Counted from the stretch's first letter, positions 39,627 through 51,069 are shown. The stretch is 64,000 nucleotides of DNA from Alphaproteobacteria bacterium (GCA_022822665.1 JAJEAR010000062.1:45416-109415); one strand, 5' to 3'. Translations and numbers: made by a program. The notes: generated from the letters alone by a model not told the origin.

Positions 39627-40472
39627 GTGAGCCGCGACTGGTCAGAGCAGGAGAATGACCGCATCGTCGCGGACTACTTCGCGATGCTGGCGCACGAGAC
39701 GGCCGGGCGCGCGTACAGCAAGACCGAGCATCGGCGCCGCCTGGCGCCACGGCTGGCGGACCGGTCGGAGGGCGCTATCGAGTTCAAGCACCAGAACATC
39801 AGTGCGGTGCTGCAGGCCCTCGGCATGACCCGGATCAACGGATACCGCCCGGCACAAAATTACCAGCAGGCGCTTGTCGAAGCGGTGGGCAGGTGGTTCG
39901 CACGCAACCCGGCACTGCCCCGACCCGCGGGGCGGACAGGCCTCGACATCCCGGACCGGCTCGAAACCGGACCGCCCCCGACACGGCGCAACCGCGAGCC
40001 GCCGATGCTCGGGGCAATGCTCGGGCTGGCGCACACCGTGAACATGGCGAGCCGGGACGAACGCAACCGGGCGCTCGGCCGGGCGGGCGAAAAGCTCGCG
40101 CTTGCGCATGAACGCGCCGTGCTCCGGGATGCGGGCCGGGGCGATCTTGCGGAGCGGGTGCGCTGGGTGTCGCAGCTGGACGGGGACGGCGCCGGCTACG
40201 ACATCTCGAGCTTCGAACCCGACGGACGAAACCGCCTCCTCGAGGTGAAGACCACCAGCGGCTGGGAATACGCGCCCTTCCACATCACCGGGAACGAGCT
40301 CGCAGTCTCCCGGCAGCGCCAGGACGAATGGCGCCTGCTGCGGATCTGGGACGTCCTGCGCCGGCCGAGGGCCTACGAACTCGCACCGCCGCTCGAGGCA
40401 CACGTCCTGCTGACCCCGACAACCTTCCTGGCCCGGCTCGACGGGCAGCAGGCCCTGGGCCCTTCGGCCTGA
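39627..40472 (+). CDS. DUF3883 domain protein (restriction-nuclease-like fold)
   Basis: A 281-residue soluble protein. The N-terminal ~110 residues (DWSEQENDRIVADYFAML, LADRSEGAIEFKHQNISAVL) are helical and resemble the HTH/HNH-linked leader seen in other DUF3883 proteins. Residues ~150-245 are the DUF3883 domain: RNRALGRAGEKLALAHERAV, VRWVSQLDGDGAGYDISSFE and LLEVKTTSGWEYAPFHIT, with the D-x(n)-E-x-K arrangement of PD-(D/E)XK nucleases, then WRLLRIWDVL. Such domains occur in restriction and defence loci, but here it lies alone behind a metabolic cluster. GTG start at 39627 lacks a clear SD. Confidence 0.8.
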   Translation: MSRDWSEQENDRIVADYFAMLAHETAGRAYSKTEHRRRLAPRLADRSEGAIEFKHQNISAVLQALGMTRINGYRPAQNYQQALVEAVGRWFARNPALPRPAGRTGLDIPDRLETGPPPTRRNREPPMLGAMLGLAHTVNMASRDERNRALGRAGEKLALAHERAVLRDAGRGDLAERVRWVSQLDGDGAGYDISSFEPDGRNRLLEVKTTSGWEYAPFHITGNELAVSRQRQDEWRLLRIWDVLRRPRAYELAPPLEAHVLLTPTTFLARLDGQQALGPSA

Positions 40473-40758
40473 AATCCCGTCCACGGACGATCCGGCCGTA
40501 CCGCGGCCCAGGGCGACGGCGTTGCATTCCGCCGGCCGGCTCACCCGTGCGGCGGGGTCCCCGGTTCTCCGTCACCGGCCCGGGAGGGCGAAAGGGTCCG
40601 GCCCCGAACGGTTGACAGCATCACGTCGACTGCCACGGACCGCCGTCGCGATGGGTGCCCGGGCAACACGGGGGATTGCCCGCGGCCCCGTACGCTGCCA
40701 GCATCGCAGGTCAGCTGCATGAACGCCCGTCCGTCACCCGGATTCGAGGGAGAGATCC

Positions 40759-41727
40759 ATGGAACCACTGCGCATCGTCGTCACCATGGATGTCGAACCT
40801 CCGGTCCACGACACCCATCCGACCGCCACCGGGCCCTCGAACTGGGCTGACAGCGAGAAGTTCATCCGCGGCTACGTCGACAGGGCCGGCGAGTTCGGGT
40901 TCCCGGTCACGTTCTTCATCCATCCCGAGGTGGCCGTCGAGCAGGCCGGACTGTTCGACGAACTGCGGGAACGGGGCTGCTGTGTCGAGGGCCTTCACCT
41001 GCACCCATGGAAATTCCGCGACGGCGTCTACCGCTCGCACTTCGGCGGGCTTGGCGAAAACGACATGCGGGCCGTTCTGTCCGAAGCGGTCTCGATGTGG
41101 CAGTCCGGCATGGGGCGCCGTCCGCTCTATTTCCGACCGGGAACCTTCTCGGCGAACGACCTGATGTACCAGGTCCTGGTCGACCTGGGATTCCGTGGCG
41201 GTTCCTGTTCGTTGCCGGGACGGGTCTGGCCGCGCATGAACGCCGTCTGGACCGGGGCGGCGCCCGATCCGCACCGGGCGCATGCAACCTTCAGGCAGCT
41301 CGTCGGCAGCCTGCCCTTCGCCAACATGCCGGTGTCGGTTGATTTCTCGCGAACCCGCGCAACGACCGGGGTCAGGTGGCAGGAGGTCGACCCGGCGTCG
41401 GCGTCGCTGGAGGACAACACCCTGGTCGGCCACCTCGACATGCGCCCCGACTGGCAGGAGGCGGACTACGAGACCATTGCCGCCAACATCACCGGACAGG
41501 TGCGCCAGCGCGGCGCGACGATCCCGGTCATGAACTGCATCACGCACAACGACAATGACTTCTCCGATCCCGGGGACCGGGTCTGCGGCAATTTCGTGCG
41601 TGCCATGCAGGCGATGGTCGACGCCGCCGGAGCGGCCGGGATGAAACCGGTCGGCACGACGCTGGAGACCATCGTCGACCTGGTCCTGACCGAACCCGAT
41701 CGCTCGTTCGATTTCATCCATACCTGA
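40759..41727 (+). CDS. polysaccharide deacetylase-like (NodB-homology) protein
   Basis: A 322-residue protein without a signal peptide. It starts LRIVVTMDVEPPVHDTHPTA, where the VxxDVE replaces the usual TFDDG, and has FPVTFFIHPEVAVEQAGLFD and CCVEGLHLHPWKFRDGVY (H-x-H motif) as well as RPLYFRPGTFSANDLMYQVL (RxPxG-type motif). The C-terminal half has GHLDMRPDWQEADYETIAAN and a CITHNDNDF segment. This pattern fits metal-dependent deacetylase-like carbohydrate esterases, but catalytic residues are not conventional, so the substrate is unknown. Start ATG 40759 follows GAGGGAGAG. Confidence 0.8.
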   Translation: MEPLRIVVTMDVEPPVHDTHPTATGPSNWADSEKFIRGYVDRAGEFGFPVTFFIHPEVAVEQAGLFDELRERGCCVEGLHLHPWKFRDGVYRSHFGGLGENDMRAVLSEAVSMWQSGMGRRPLYFRPGTFSANDLMYQVLVDLGFRGGSCSLPGRVWPRMNAVWTGAAPDPHRAHATFRQLVGSLPFANMPVSVDFSRTRATTGVRWQEVDPASASLEDNTLVGHLDMRPDWQEADYETIAANITGQVRQRGATIPVMNCITHNDNDFSDPGDRVCGNFVRAMQAMVDAAGAAGMKPVGTTLETIVDLVLTEPDRSFDFIHT

Positions 41728-41904
41728 AACCCGGCAGGAACACGCCCGTGGCGCAACGTGTTGACGCGGGTGCCTTCAACAAACGGTCACACCGCGCGTG
41801 GTAGTGGAGCGCACCGGAGCGACGTGATGCGTCGGGACCCCACGGCGGCACTCCCGCAGTGTCCGTGCATGAACAGGTCCCGCAACCGCAGAGGGAGAGA
41901 GCCA

Positions 41905-43761
41905 TTGGTTGACCACACTTACAGTCAGGACGAGGACGGGAAGAACACGCAGCCGACGGACTTCGAGTCCGTCGTGACCAGGCGGTTCTTCATGAAGGGT
42001 GCCGCAGCCGCCAGCGCCATCGGCATCATCGGCGGCGGCGCGGCGCGGCCGGCTTCCGCCGCACCGGCGTGGCTGGCGTTCGAGCCGATTTCGGCCAACA
42101 GCCTGGATACCGTGACGGTTCCCGACGGATTCGCATGGTACCCGCTGATCAGCTGGGGCGACCCGCTGTGGTCCGATGCCCCGGCGTTCGACCACGAGAC
42201 CCGGGGGACCGGAGCGAGCCAGGAACGCAGTTTCGGTGACAACAACGACGGCATGTCGCTGTTAACGCAGGACGGGAACAGCCTGCTGGTCGTGAACAAC
42301 GAGTACACCAACCGCAAGATCAGCCACGGGAACCGGGTATCGCAAGGTCCTGAAACCGACGACGACGTCCGCAAGAGCAAGGCCAACCACGGCGTGAGCG
42401 TGGTCGAGATCGCGATGACCGGCGGCAGGTGGATGCCGGTACTCGATTCCGGCTTCAACCGCAGGATCACCGCCGACACGCCGATGGAGATCACCGGGCC
42501 GGCCCGGGGGCACGACCTTCTGAAGACGCGTGATGATCCGTCCGGTACCCGCTCGCTCGGCACGTGGAACAACTGCGCCAACGGCGAGACCCCGTGGGGC
42601 ACCTACCTCGCCTGCGAGGAGAACTTCCACGGCTACTTCTCCTCCAGCGATCCCGATCTGCCGATCACCGGTGCGCTGAAGCGGTATGGCGTGAAGCACA
42701 AGGACCGGGGGTACGGCTGGGCGATGACGGATGAACGGTTCGACATCGCACGGCATCCCAACGAGCCGAACCGCGCCGGGTACGTGGTCGAGATCGACCC
42801 GTTCGATCCCGCCTCGACGCCGAAGAAACGCACCGCCCTCGGCCGGTTCAAGCATGAAAACGCCGAGGTCGTGGTCGCGGACAACGGGCACGTCGTGGTC
42901 TATCTCGGCGACGACGAACGCGGTGAATTCCTCTACCGGTTCGTCTCCGCCGCGCCCTGGTCGGGTGCGGATGATGACCGTGACGCTCTCGAGAACGGCA
43001 CCATCCACGTTGCGAAGTTCAGCGATGACGGTACCGGCCGGTGGATCGCGCTGACCCCCGAGACCACCGGGATGGACTCGGCTGCCCTCGTCGCCATCCA
43101 TACGCGCATGGCTGCGTCCGCGGTCGGGGCCACCACCATGGACCGGCCCGAATGGGTAGCGAGCAACCCGCACCGGCCCGAGGTCTACTGCTGTCTGACC
43201 AACAACAAGAACCGGGGCAAGAAACCGAACGCCGGCGGGGATCCGACTCCGGTCGGCGGTCCCAACCCGCGGCCGGAGAACCTCTACGGCCAGATTGTCC
43301 GCTGGCGCCCGAACAACGGCGACCATACCGCGGAGGGTTTCTCCTGGGACCTGTTCGTGGTTGCGGGCAACCCGGCGGTCCACGATGACGCCCGGGCCGG
43401 CTCGGCGAACGTCGATGCCGCGAACATGTTCAATTCGCCCGACGGGCTCAAGTTCGACGACCAGGGCGGGCTCTGGATCCAGACCGACGGCAACTACAGC
43501 AACGAGGGTGACTTTGCCGGGCACGGCAACAACCAGATGCTGCATGCGTCCGCCGACAGCGGCGCCATCGCCAGGTTCCTGGTCGGACCCAGGGAGTGCG
43601 AGGTCACCGGCCTGTGCTGGTCGCCCGACCGCAAGACCATGTTCGTCGGACTGCAGCACCCGGGAGAACGGGGCTCCAGCAACTTCCCGGGTGGCGGAGA
43701 CACCGTGCCGCGTTCGACGGTGATCGCCGTCACCCGGCTTGACGGCGGGCCGATCGGGTAA
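41905..43761 (+). CDS. phoX: PhoX-type alkaline phosphatase (DUF839), Tat-exported
   Basis: About 618 residues. The Tat signal TRRFFMKGAAAASAIGIIGG places the twin arginine at residues 26-27. The mature part has the PhoX/DUF839 features: SLLVVNNEYTNRKIS (Ca2+-site-like loop), GTWNNCANGETPWGTYLACE, the repeated VxWLGDD-type VVVYLGDDERGEFLYRFV, and NMFNSPDGLKFDDQGGLWIQ and FPGGGDTVPRSTVIAV at the end. PhoX enzymes are periplasmic Ca2+-dependent phosphomonoesterases induced under phosphate limitation. Start choice: a TTG at 41905 follows GAGGGAGAG by five bases; ATGs upstream at 41758-41869 lack such a site. Confidence 0.88.
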   Translation: MVDHTYSQDEDGKNTQPTDFESVVTRRFFMKGAAAASAIGIIGGGAARPASAAPAWLAFEPISANSLDTVTVPDGFAWYPLISWGDPLWSDAPAFDHETRGTGASQERSFGDNNDGMSLLTQDGNSLLVVNNEYTNRKISHGNRVSQGPETDDDVRKSKANHGVSVVEIAMTGGRWMPVLDSGFNRRITADTPMEITGPARGHDLLKTRDDPSGTRSLGTWNNCANGETPWGTYLACEENFHGYFSSSDPDLPITGALKRYGVKHKDRGYGWAMTDERFDIARHPNEPNRAGYVVEIDPFDPASTPKKRTALGRFKHENAEVVVADNGHVVVYLGDDERGEFLYRFVSAAPWSGADDDRDALENGTIHVAKFSDDGTGRWIALTPETTGMDSAALVAIHTRMAASAVGATTMDRPEWVASNPHRPEVYCCLTNNKNRGKKPNAGGDPTPVGGPNPRPENLYGQIVRWRPNNGDHTAEGFSWDLFVVAGNPAVHDDARAGSANVDAANMFNSPDGLKFDDQGGLWIQTDGNYSNEGDFAGHGNNQMLHASADSGAIARFLVGPRECEVTGLCWSPDRKTMFVGLQHPGERGSSNFPGGGDTVPRSTVIAVTRLDGGPIG

Positions 43762-43775
43762 CGCCCGCGCCGATC

Positions 43776-43805
43776 GCGCCGCGCACCGGTCCCGGTGCGC
43801 GGCGC
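43776..43805. terminator. perfect 14-bp inverted repeat between convergent genes
   Basis: GCGCCGCGCACCGG (43776-43789) and its exact complement CCGGTGCGCGGCGC (43792-43805), two bases apart, lie between the stops of phoX and the GMC oxidoreductase. Likely a bidirectional terminator. No U-tract on either side. Confidence 0.7.
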
Positions 43806-43817
43806 CTTCCGGACCCG

Positions 43818-45527
43818 CTACTGGCCGGCAAGGATGGTGTCGGCGATCTTCTCCGCGGTCATCAGCACCGGGAAGTTGGTGTTGGCACAGGGCACCACCG
43901 GGAAGATCGAGGCGTCGCAGACCCGCAGCCCGTCCAGGCCCCTGACCCGTCCGGTCACGTCAACCACTGACATGGGATCGTCGTCCGCCCCCATCCGGCA
44001 GCTGCACGACGCGTGCCAGACCCCGACGGCCCCCTCGCGCACGAAGGCCTCCAACCGGTCGGTGTCGTTGATCACCTCGTCAAGGCGCCCCGAATCGGCC
44101 ACAAACCGGTTCATCAGCACCTGTCGCACGAAACCCGGTCCGTCCAGCAACCGGGCTGCGATCTCGGTCATCACGGTGTTCTGCACGGTCCGGTTTCCGA
44201 ACTGGCGCACCTTGTCGCCCCAGATGGCGGGAAACGGATCGCTGGCGACAGCCTGCATCGCCGGGTGGGCATGGACCCTGGCGGCAAGCCGTACCCCCTC
44301 CATCAGCCGATCAAGATCCCGGCGATCGGACAGCAGGTTGAACTCGACCTCGGGTTCCTGGCGCCAGTCGGACGAGACGAGCCGGACCTCGCCCGTCTCC
44401 GAGTAGGTCTTGTTGACGAAGATGATCATGGATCCGAACTGGCGTCCGACCGCATGCCAGAACGACTTGCTTGCGGTCGCGACGAACATGTCACCCTGGC
44501 GCGCGTTCTCGATGTCGGAAGTATAGCGAAGTCCCACCAGCAGGTGCCGGCGGGTCAGGGATTCATCCATCCGCGCCGACGGGCGCAGGAACGCGGCAAC
44601 CGCGACCGACGGGTGATCCATGAGACGCTGGCCGACCCCGGGAAGCGCCTGGCGGACCTCGATCCCCATGTCGTGCAGGTGGCCGACCGGACCGATACCG
44701 GCCCGGAGCAGGTGTGCAGGTGAATGGATGGCGCCGCTGGACAGGATGACCTCGCGCGCCCGGAAACTCCGTTTCTCCCCGTCCACGAGCGCCGTCACCC
44801 CCGTGCACCGGGCGCCGTCGAACTCCAGTCCGGTCACCACGGTTCCGGTGGAAATGTGCAGGTTGGAACGGAGCCGGACCCCGGGGTCGAGATAGCCGAT
44901 GGCGGCCGAGACCCGGGTCTCGAACGCGTTGGAGATCGTCACCGGGAAGTGCCCGTCCTCGAATTCCCCGTTCTGGTCGGGCAGATACCCGTACCCGAGC
45001 GCCTCGTAGGCTTCGGCCATCGCCTTCGCGTGATCGCTCCACAGGTCGGGAAAGATGCGGCGGACCGGAATGCGGCCCTCGCGTCCGTGCAACGGTCCCT
45101 CGAAGTCCATGTCGCGTTCGACCTTGCGGAAATAGGGGAGCACCGACTGCCAGTTCCAGCCGGTCGCGCCCCGTTCGTCCCACTCGTCGTAATCCGCCGG
45201 AGCACCCCGGTTCGCCATCTGACCGTTGATCGACGATCCGCCCCCGAGCACCCGCGCCTGTTCGTAGACCCGGCGCGGCGGCGGCGGGGCATCGGGATCA
45301 TTGTGCGGCACCGGCTGGGTGGTCACCCTGAGATCGGTCCACAGGAACGCGGGGTTGAGATAGGCCAGTCCCGGGTAGCTGTCGCGGATCTCGGCGGGAA
45401 CCCTGCCCTCCGGGGTGTCCTGCCCCGCTTCGCACAGCAGCACCTGGTTGGCACTGCGCGCCGAGAGCCGGTTGGCAAGCACCGAACCGGCGCTGCCGCC
45501 ACCGACGATGACGTAGTCGTAGATCAT
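43818..45527 (-). CDS. GMC family FAD-dependent oxidoreductase (choline dehydrogenase-like)
   Basis: A 569-residue flavoprotein. FAD motif YDYVIVGGGSAGSVLANRLS at the N-terminus; GMC signature 1 VYEQARVLGGGSSINGQMAN (residues ~85-104) and signature 2 VILSSGAIHSPAHLLRAGIG (~255-274). The C-terminus has the catalytic His of GVWHASCSCRMGADDDPMSV and a conserved Asn in CANTNFPVLMTAEKIADTIL. It oxidises an alcohol to an aldehyde; choline, PEG or other alcohols are possible. No betaine genes are adjacent. The ATG at 45527 is preceded by GGGGAGGGG; the longer frame to 45656 is unlikely. Confidence 0.93.
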   Translation of the reverse strand: MIYDYVIVGGGSAGSVLANRLSARSANQVLLCEAGQDTPEGRVPAEIRDSYPGLAYLNPAFLWTDLRVTTQPVPHNDPDAPPPPRRVYEQARVLGGGSSINGQMANRGAPADYDEWDERGATGWNWQSVLPYFRKVERDMDFEGPLHGREGRIPVRRIFPDLWSDHAKAMAEAYEALGYGYLPDQNGEFEDGHFPVTISNAFETRVSAAIGYLDPGVRLRSNLHISTGTVVTGLEFDGARCTGVTALVDGEKRSFRAREVILSSGAIHSPAHLLRAGIGPVGHLHDMGIEVRQALPGVGQRLMDHPSVAVAAFLRPSARMDESLTRRHLLVGLRYTSDIENARQGDMFVATASKSFWHAVGRQFGSMIIFVNKTYSETGEVRLVSSDWRQEPEVEFNLLSDRRDLDRLMEGVRLAARVHAHPAMQAVASDPFPAIWGDKVRQFGNRTVQNTVMTEIAARLLDGPGFVRQVLMNRFVADSGRLDEVINDTDRLEAFVREGAVGVWHASCSCRMGADDDPMSVVDVTGRVRGLDGLRVCDASIFPVVPCANTNFPVLMTAEKIADTILAGQ

Positions 45528-46131
45528 CCGCCCCTCCCCGAGGTCCGCATCCCTGCTAGTCGCGAAGGGTAGCCCGGGGTTCCGCGCCAGCCAACCGCAG
45601 CGGAGCGGCAGCCGCCATCCGGCCCCGTCCCGGAACCCGGGGGTGCTGCCGGACACTCACGGACCCGGTCGCGCCGGCCCCGCGTCGCACGTGCAGGGCG
45701 GGGAACGCCACACCGTCAGGTCGAAGCCGGTGTTGATGCGACCTTCGCGTCCGGGCGCAATGCCCATGACCGCCCCGGGGCCAGGGAACTGCCGAGTGCG
45801 CGGACCGCCACGATGGCGCGTTTGCCTGTCCGTTCCGCGACGATGTCCCGGTCCGGGCATGCCGATCAGGCCGCTGGCATCGGCAGTCTGAAAGCTGCGG
45901 GGTCAGTCCGGGTCCCGGCGTCGTATCAGGCCGGCCGGATATCGGATATCAGCAGTGCCAGCACAGGTGGAGGAGTGCCCACAGGAACGGCACGGACATC
46001 AGCCCGACCGCCACGACGGTCCCGATTGTTCCGGACATGACAGGCACTCTTCTCTTTGGTCAGCAAATCTGACCTGTATATTGCACCGCACAACACCCGT
46101 GTCAACCGGCGGGACGCACCGGCCTCACGGA
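45528..46131. other. gene-poor stretch between the GMC gene and atpC
   Basis: About 600 bases. The left two-thirds shows no plausible gene. At its right end a small putative membrane ORF (45949-46038, minus) is noted separately. The atp operon terminator should lie just right of 46090, but only a weak CCGG/CCGG hairpin is seen. Confidence 0.4.
45949..46038 (-). CDS. possible 29-residue single-span membrane peptide
   Basis: ATG 46038 to TGA 45949 on the minus strand encodes MSGTIGTVVAVGLMSVPFLW-ALLHLCWHC: one hydrophobic helix of ~18 residues with a Cys/His/Trp-rich end. A purine-rich GAGAAGAG lies about 8-9 bases upstream. The shape is that of small membrane subunits such as KdpF or CydX, but I recognise no family. 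It lies just beyond atpC in the direction of transcription. Confidence 0.35.
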   Translation of the reverse strand: MSGTIGTVVAVGLMSVPFLWALLHLCWHC

Positions 46132-46545
46132 TCAGGCGGTCGCTGCCCGCATGGCCTCGAGCAACCGTTGCTGTTCCCCGATCCGCGCTGTCATCTGTTC
46201 AGCTTCGACGCCCGACAGGTTCTTCAGTTCTTCGCCGAGATCGACGATATGCTGCTCGGTCGCTGCCAGGTCGAGTTCGGCAACCGGAACCGCGGCCTCG
46301 GCAAGCACCGTGCACCGGTCTTCGGTCACCTCCGCAAAACCGCCGGCAATGAAGATCCGGTCGGTGACGGCCCCTTGCTCGTAGACATCGATCACGCCCG
46401 GAACCAGCGTCGAAATCAGCGGCGCATGCCGGGGCAGGACACCGAAGAGTCCTTCCGATCCGGGAACGACAACCATGCCCACCTGCCGCGACAGCAGGAG
46501 ACGTTCCGGAGAAACCAGCTCGAACAGGGTGGTTTCGTCAGCCAT
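46132..46545 (-). CDS. atpC: ATP synthase F1 subunit epsilon
   Basis: A 137-residue rotor subunit that also inhibits ATP hydrolysis. The N-terminal beta-sandwich shows TTLFELVSPERLLLSRQVGM, VVPGSEGLFGVLPRHAPLIS and VTDRIFIAGGFAEVTEDRCT, the standard family pattern; the C-terminal helical part is charged (AEQMTARIGEQQRLLEAM). Last gene of atpHAGDC, 28 bases after atpD. Confidence 0.95.
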   Translation of the reverse strand: MADETTLFELVSPERLLLSRQVGMVVVPGSEGLFGVLPRHAPLISTLVPGVIDVYEQGAVTDRIFIAGGFAEVTEDRCTVLAEAAVPVAELDLAATEQHIVDLGEELKNLSGVEAEQMTARIGEQQRLLEAMRAATA

Positions 46546-46573
46546 TGAGCCCGCTCCCGAACAGCCGCCCGGA

Positions 46574-48004
<1,431 letters not shown>

Positions 48005-48076
48005 TTACTCCCGTCTGGTCGACCCGGCCCTCGGCCGGCTTGTTCCCGCGGGGGGCAGGGCCCGCCAGGCCTTCGC

Positions 48077-48943
48077 CTAGAGTGCCTCGGCCCCGGAAAT
48101 GATCTCGATCAGTTCCTTGGTGATGTACGCCTGACGCGTGCGGTTATAGGTCAGGGTCAGGTCGTCGATCATGTCGCCCGCGTTGCGGGTCGCGTTGTCC
48201 ATCGCCGTCATCCGCGCCCCATGTTCGCTCGCGGTGTTCTCCAGCAGGGCGGAAAACACCTGCGTCGCCACGTTGCGCGGCAGGAGATCGGCCAGGATCT
48301 CCTCCTCGTCCGGCTCATACTCGTACAGCCCTCCGCCACCGTCACCCTCCTGGTCGGGAACCGGAGCGGGAATAACCTGCTGCAGGGTCACGATCTGGGT
48401 CATGGCCGACTGGAAACGGTTGTAGATCAGGGTGCAGACATCAAATGCACCCTCCTCGAACATCCGGATCAGCCGGCCGCCGATCTCGCTGGCCGACGCA
48501 AACTCGACGCCGCGCTGGGTCACGCCCTCGACGGTATCGACAATCAGCGAGGCGTGGTCGCGCCGCAGCTGGTCGCGCCCCTTGCGCCCGATGCACAACA
48601 CGCTGACCGACCGGCCCTCGCCCTCGAGCTCCGCGATCCGCGTCCGCGCGGCCCGGGCTATCGAGCTGTTGAACCCGCCGCACAGCCCCCGGTCTGCCGT
48701 CATCACCACGATGAGGTGCCGGTCCTGCGACCCTGTACCCGACAGCAGTGTCGGCCCGCGGGCCGCCCGCCCGGCCAGCGACGCGATCATGCGGTCCATG
48801 CGTTCGGAATAGGGACGCGCCGCCTCGGCCTGCTCCTGGGCACGCCGCAGACGCGCCGCCGCAACCATCTTCATGGCCGAGGTGATCTTCTGCGTCGACT
48901 TGACGCTGTTGATGCGGGTCTTCAGATCCTTGAGGCTTGGCAT
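48077..48943 (-). CDS. atpG: ATP synthase F1 subunit gamma
   Basis: A 288-residue central rotor subunit. N-terminal [20 protein letters not shown] and [20 protein letters not shown], the middle [20 protein letters not shown] and the C-terminal [20 protein letters not shown] followed by [20 protein letters not shown] form the classical gamma signature pattern. Lies between atpA (39 bases) and atpD (75 bases). Confidence 0.97.
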   Translation of the reverse strand: MPSLKDLKTRINSVKSTQKITSAMKMVAAARLRRAQEQAEAARPYSERMDRMIASLAGRAARGPTLLSGTGSQDRHLIVVMTADRGLCGGFNSSIARAARTRIAELEGEGRSVSVLCIGRKGRDQLRRDHASLIVDTVEGVTQRGVEFASASEIGGRLIRMFEEGAFDVCTLIYNRFQSAMTQIVTLQQVIPAPVPDQEGDGGGGLYEYEPDEEEILADLLPRNVATQVFSALLENTASEHGARMTAMDNATRNAGDMIDDLTLTYNRTRQAYITKELIEIISGAEAL

Positions 48944-48982
48944 GCTGTCTCCCGGCCGGGTCCCGACACGATACCCGGGCGA

Positions 48983-50518
48983 TCAGGCAAACCTGCTGGC
49001 GTAGGCTCCCACGAACTCGGCCAGCTGCTTGTCGGTCGCATCGCTGAGTTCCTGCTCGGACCGGATCGCTTCGAGAATGGCGGTACCGTTCGCCTTGATC
49101 TCGGAGATCAGCCCCTGCTCGAACCGGGTGATCGCGTTTACCTCGACACCGTCGAGATATCCCCGCACCCCGGCGAAGATCGACACCACCTGTTCCTCGA
49201 ACGGCTGCGGCGCATACTGGGACTGCTTCAGCAGTTCCGTCAGCCGGACACCGCGGGCCAGCAGACGCTGGGTCACCGGGTCGAGGTCGGATGCGAACTG
49301 GGCAAAGGCCGCCATCTCCCGGTACTGGGCCAGCTCCAGCTTGATGCGGCCGGCGACCTGCTTCATGGCCTTGACCTGGGCGGCCGAACCCACGCGGCTG
49401 ACCGACAACCCGACGTTCACCGCCGGACGGATACCGCGGTAGAAGAGCTCGGTCTCGAGGAAGATCTGCCCGTCGGTAATCGAGATCACGTTGGTCGGAA
49501 TGTATGCCGACACGTCGCCCGCCTGGGTTTCGATGACCGGCAGTGCGGTGAGCGAGCCCGCGCCGTGCTCGTCATTCATCTTGGCCGCGCGCTCAAGCAG
49601 GCGCGAATGCAGGTAGAACACGTCGCCGGGATAGGCTTCGCGTCCCGGCGGGCGCCGCAGCAGCAACGACATCTGCCGGTAGGCCACCGCCTGTTTCGAC
49701 AGGTCGTCGTAGACGATCACCGCGTGCATGCCGTTGTCGCGGAAATACTCGCCCATGGTGCAGCCGGCATAGGGGGCCAGGAACTGCAGCGGCGCCGGCT
49801 CCGACGCCGTCGAGGCGACGACGATGGAGTAGTCCATCGCACCGTAATCCTCGAGCGTCTTGACGATCTGCGCCACTGTGGAGCGCTTTTGTCCGATCGC
49901 AACGTAGATGCAGTACAGCTTGCGGGATTCGTCGTCTCCCGCCGCGTCGTTGACCGCCTTCTGGTTGATGAAGGTGTCGATGGCGATGGCGGTCTTTCCG
50001 GTCTGCCGGTCACCGATGATGAGCTCGCGCTGCCCGCGGCCGATCGGGATCAGGCTGTCGATCGCCTTCAGACCGGTCTGCATCGGTTCGTGCACGCTCT
50101 TGCGCGGCATGATCCCGGGAGCCTTGACCTCGACCCGGCGCCGTTCGCTGGCCTCGATCGGTCCCTTGCCGTCAATCGGGTTGCCCAGGGGATCCACGAC
50201 CCGGCCCAGCAGTTCGCGGCCAACCGGAACGTCGACGATCGTGCCGGTGCGCTTGACCGTGTCACCTTCCTTGATGTCCCGGTCGTCACCGAAGATCACC
50301 ACGCCGACATTGTCGCTCTCCAGGTTGAGCGCCATACCGCGAATCTCGTTCGGGAACTCGACCATCTCGCCGGCCTGGACCTGGTCAAGACCGTGGACCC
50401 GGGCGATCCCGTCGCCGACGGACAGGACCTGCCCAACCTCCGCGACTTCGGCCTCGGTACCGAAGTTGGCGATCTGCGACTTCAAGATCGAGGAAATCTC
50501 GGCGGCTCTGATATCCAT
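48983..50518 (-). CDS. atpA: ATP synthase F1 subunit alpha
   Basis: A 511-residue non-catalytic nucleotide-binding subunit. N-terminal [21 protein letters not shown]-loop [20 protein letters not shown] near residues 165-184, TEVPGDVF-like region [20 protein letters not shown], and [20 protein letters not shown]. Length is standard. The ATG at 50518 overlaps the TGA of atpH by one base (TGATG), so the two are translationally coupled. Confidence 0.98.
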   Translation of the reverse strand: MDIRAAEISSILKSQIANFGTEAEVAEVGQVLSVGDGIARVHGLDQVQAGEMVEFPNEIRGMALNLESDNVGVVIFGDDRDIKEGDTVKRTGTIVDVPVGRELLGRVVDPLGNPIDGKGPIEASERRRVEVKAPGIMPRKSVHEPMQTGLKAIDSLIPIGRGQRELIIGDRQTGKTAIAIDTFINQKAVNDAAGDDESRKLYCIYVAIGQKRSTVAQIVKTLEDYGAMDYSIVVASTASEPAPLQFLAPYAGCTMGEYFRDNGMHAVIVYDDLSKQAVAYRQMSLLLRRPPGREAYPGDVFYLHSRLLERAAKMNDEHGAGSLTALPVIETQAGDVSAYIPTNVISITDGQIFLETELFYRGIRPAVNVGLSVSRVGSAAQVKAMKQVAGRIKLELAQYREMAAFAQFASDLDPVTQRLLARGVRLTELLKQSQYAPQPFEEQVVSIFAGVRGYLDGVEVNAITRFEQGLISEIKANGTAILEAIRSEQELSDATDKQLAEFVGAYASRFA

Positions 50519-51069
50519 CAGCCTACACCCCTCATGGCACTGTGCAGCCTTTGCAGCTTGGACCTGATCGAACTGTCGACCATGCGCGATCCGACGCGCA
50601 CCACCAGTCCTCCGATCAGGGATGAATCGACGGTATGGGTGACTGCGACCTTCTGTCCGATCGCAGCACGAAGCGCAGCCGTGACGGCCTCCGCCTGCGC
50701 GGCGCTCAGTTCCACGGCGGTCATGACCTCGGCCACGACCTCGCCGCGCCTGCGCGCCAGTTCGGCGAGAAACGCCTCGGCCATCTCGGCCAGCGCGAAC
50801 GCCCGCCGGTTCATGGCCACGACACCGACGAACCTGCGGGTGAGCGAGTGGGCGCCACCCGCGGCCAGGACCGCGTCCAAACCACGCGCCTGATCCTCGC
50901 GGCCGAGCACCGGAGAGCGCACCAGGCGCCTCAGGTCGGCATTTCCGGCAATCAGCGACCTGAGTTCCGCAAGATCCGAGGCAACGGTATCGAGTGCCCG
51001 TTCGCTCTCGGCAAGCTCGTACAGGGCCGAGGCGTACCGGGCCGCGAGTCCATGCGATTCAAGTGCCAC
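50518..51069 (-). CDS. atpH: ATP synthase F1 subunit delta
   Basis: A 183-residue stator subunit linking F1 to Fo. [20 protein letters not shown] and [20 protein letters not shown], then [20 protein letters not shown] and the C-terminal [20 protein letters not shown] match OSCP/delta. Start taken as GTG 51069, which gives the usual short N-terminus; the ATG at 51132 adds 21 residues unlike the family. First gene of the atpHAGDC operon, about 150 bases downstream of priA. Confidence 0.94.
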   Translation of the reverse strand: MALESHGLAARYASALYELAESERALDTVASDLAELRSLIAGNADLRRLVRSPVLGREDQARGLDAVLAAGGAHSLTRRFVGVVAMNRRAFALAEMAEAFLAELARRRGEVVAEVMTAVELSAAQAEAVTAALRAAIGQKVAVTHTVDSSLIGGLVVRVGSRMVDSSIRSKLQRLHSAMRGVG

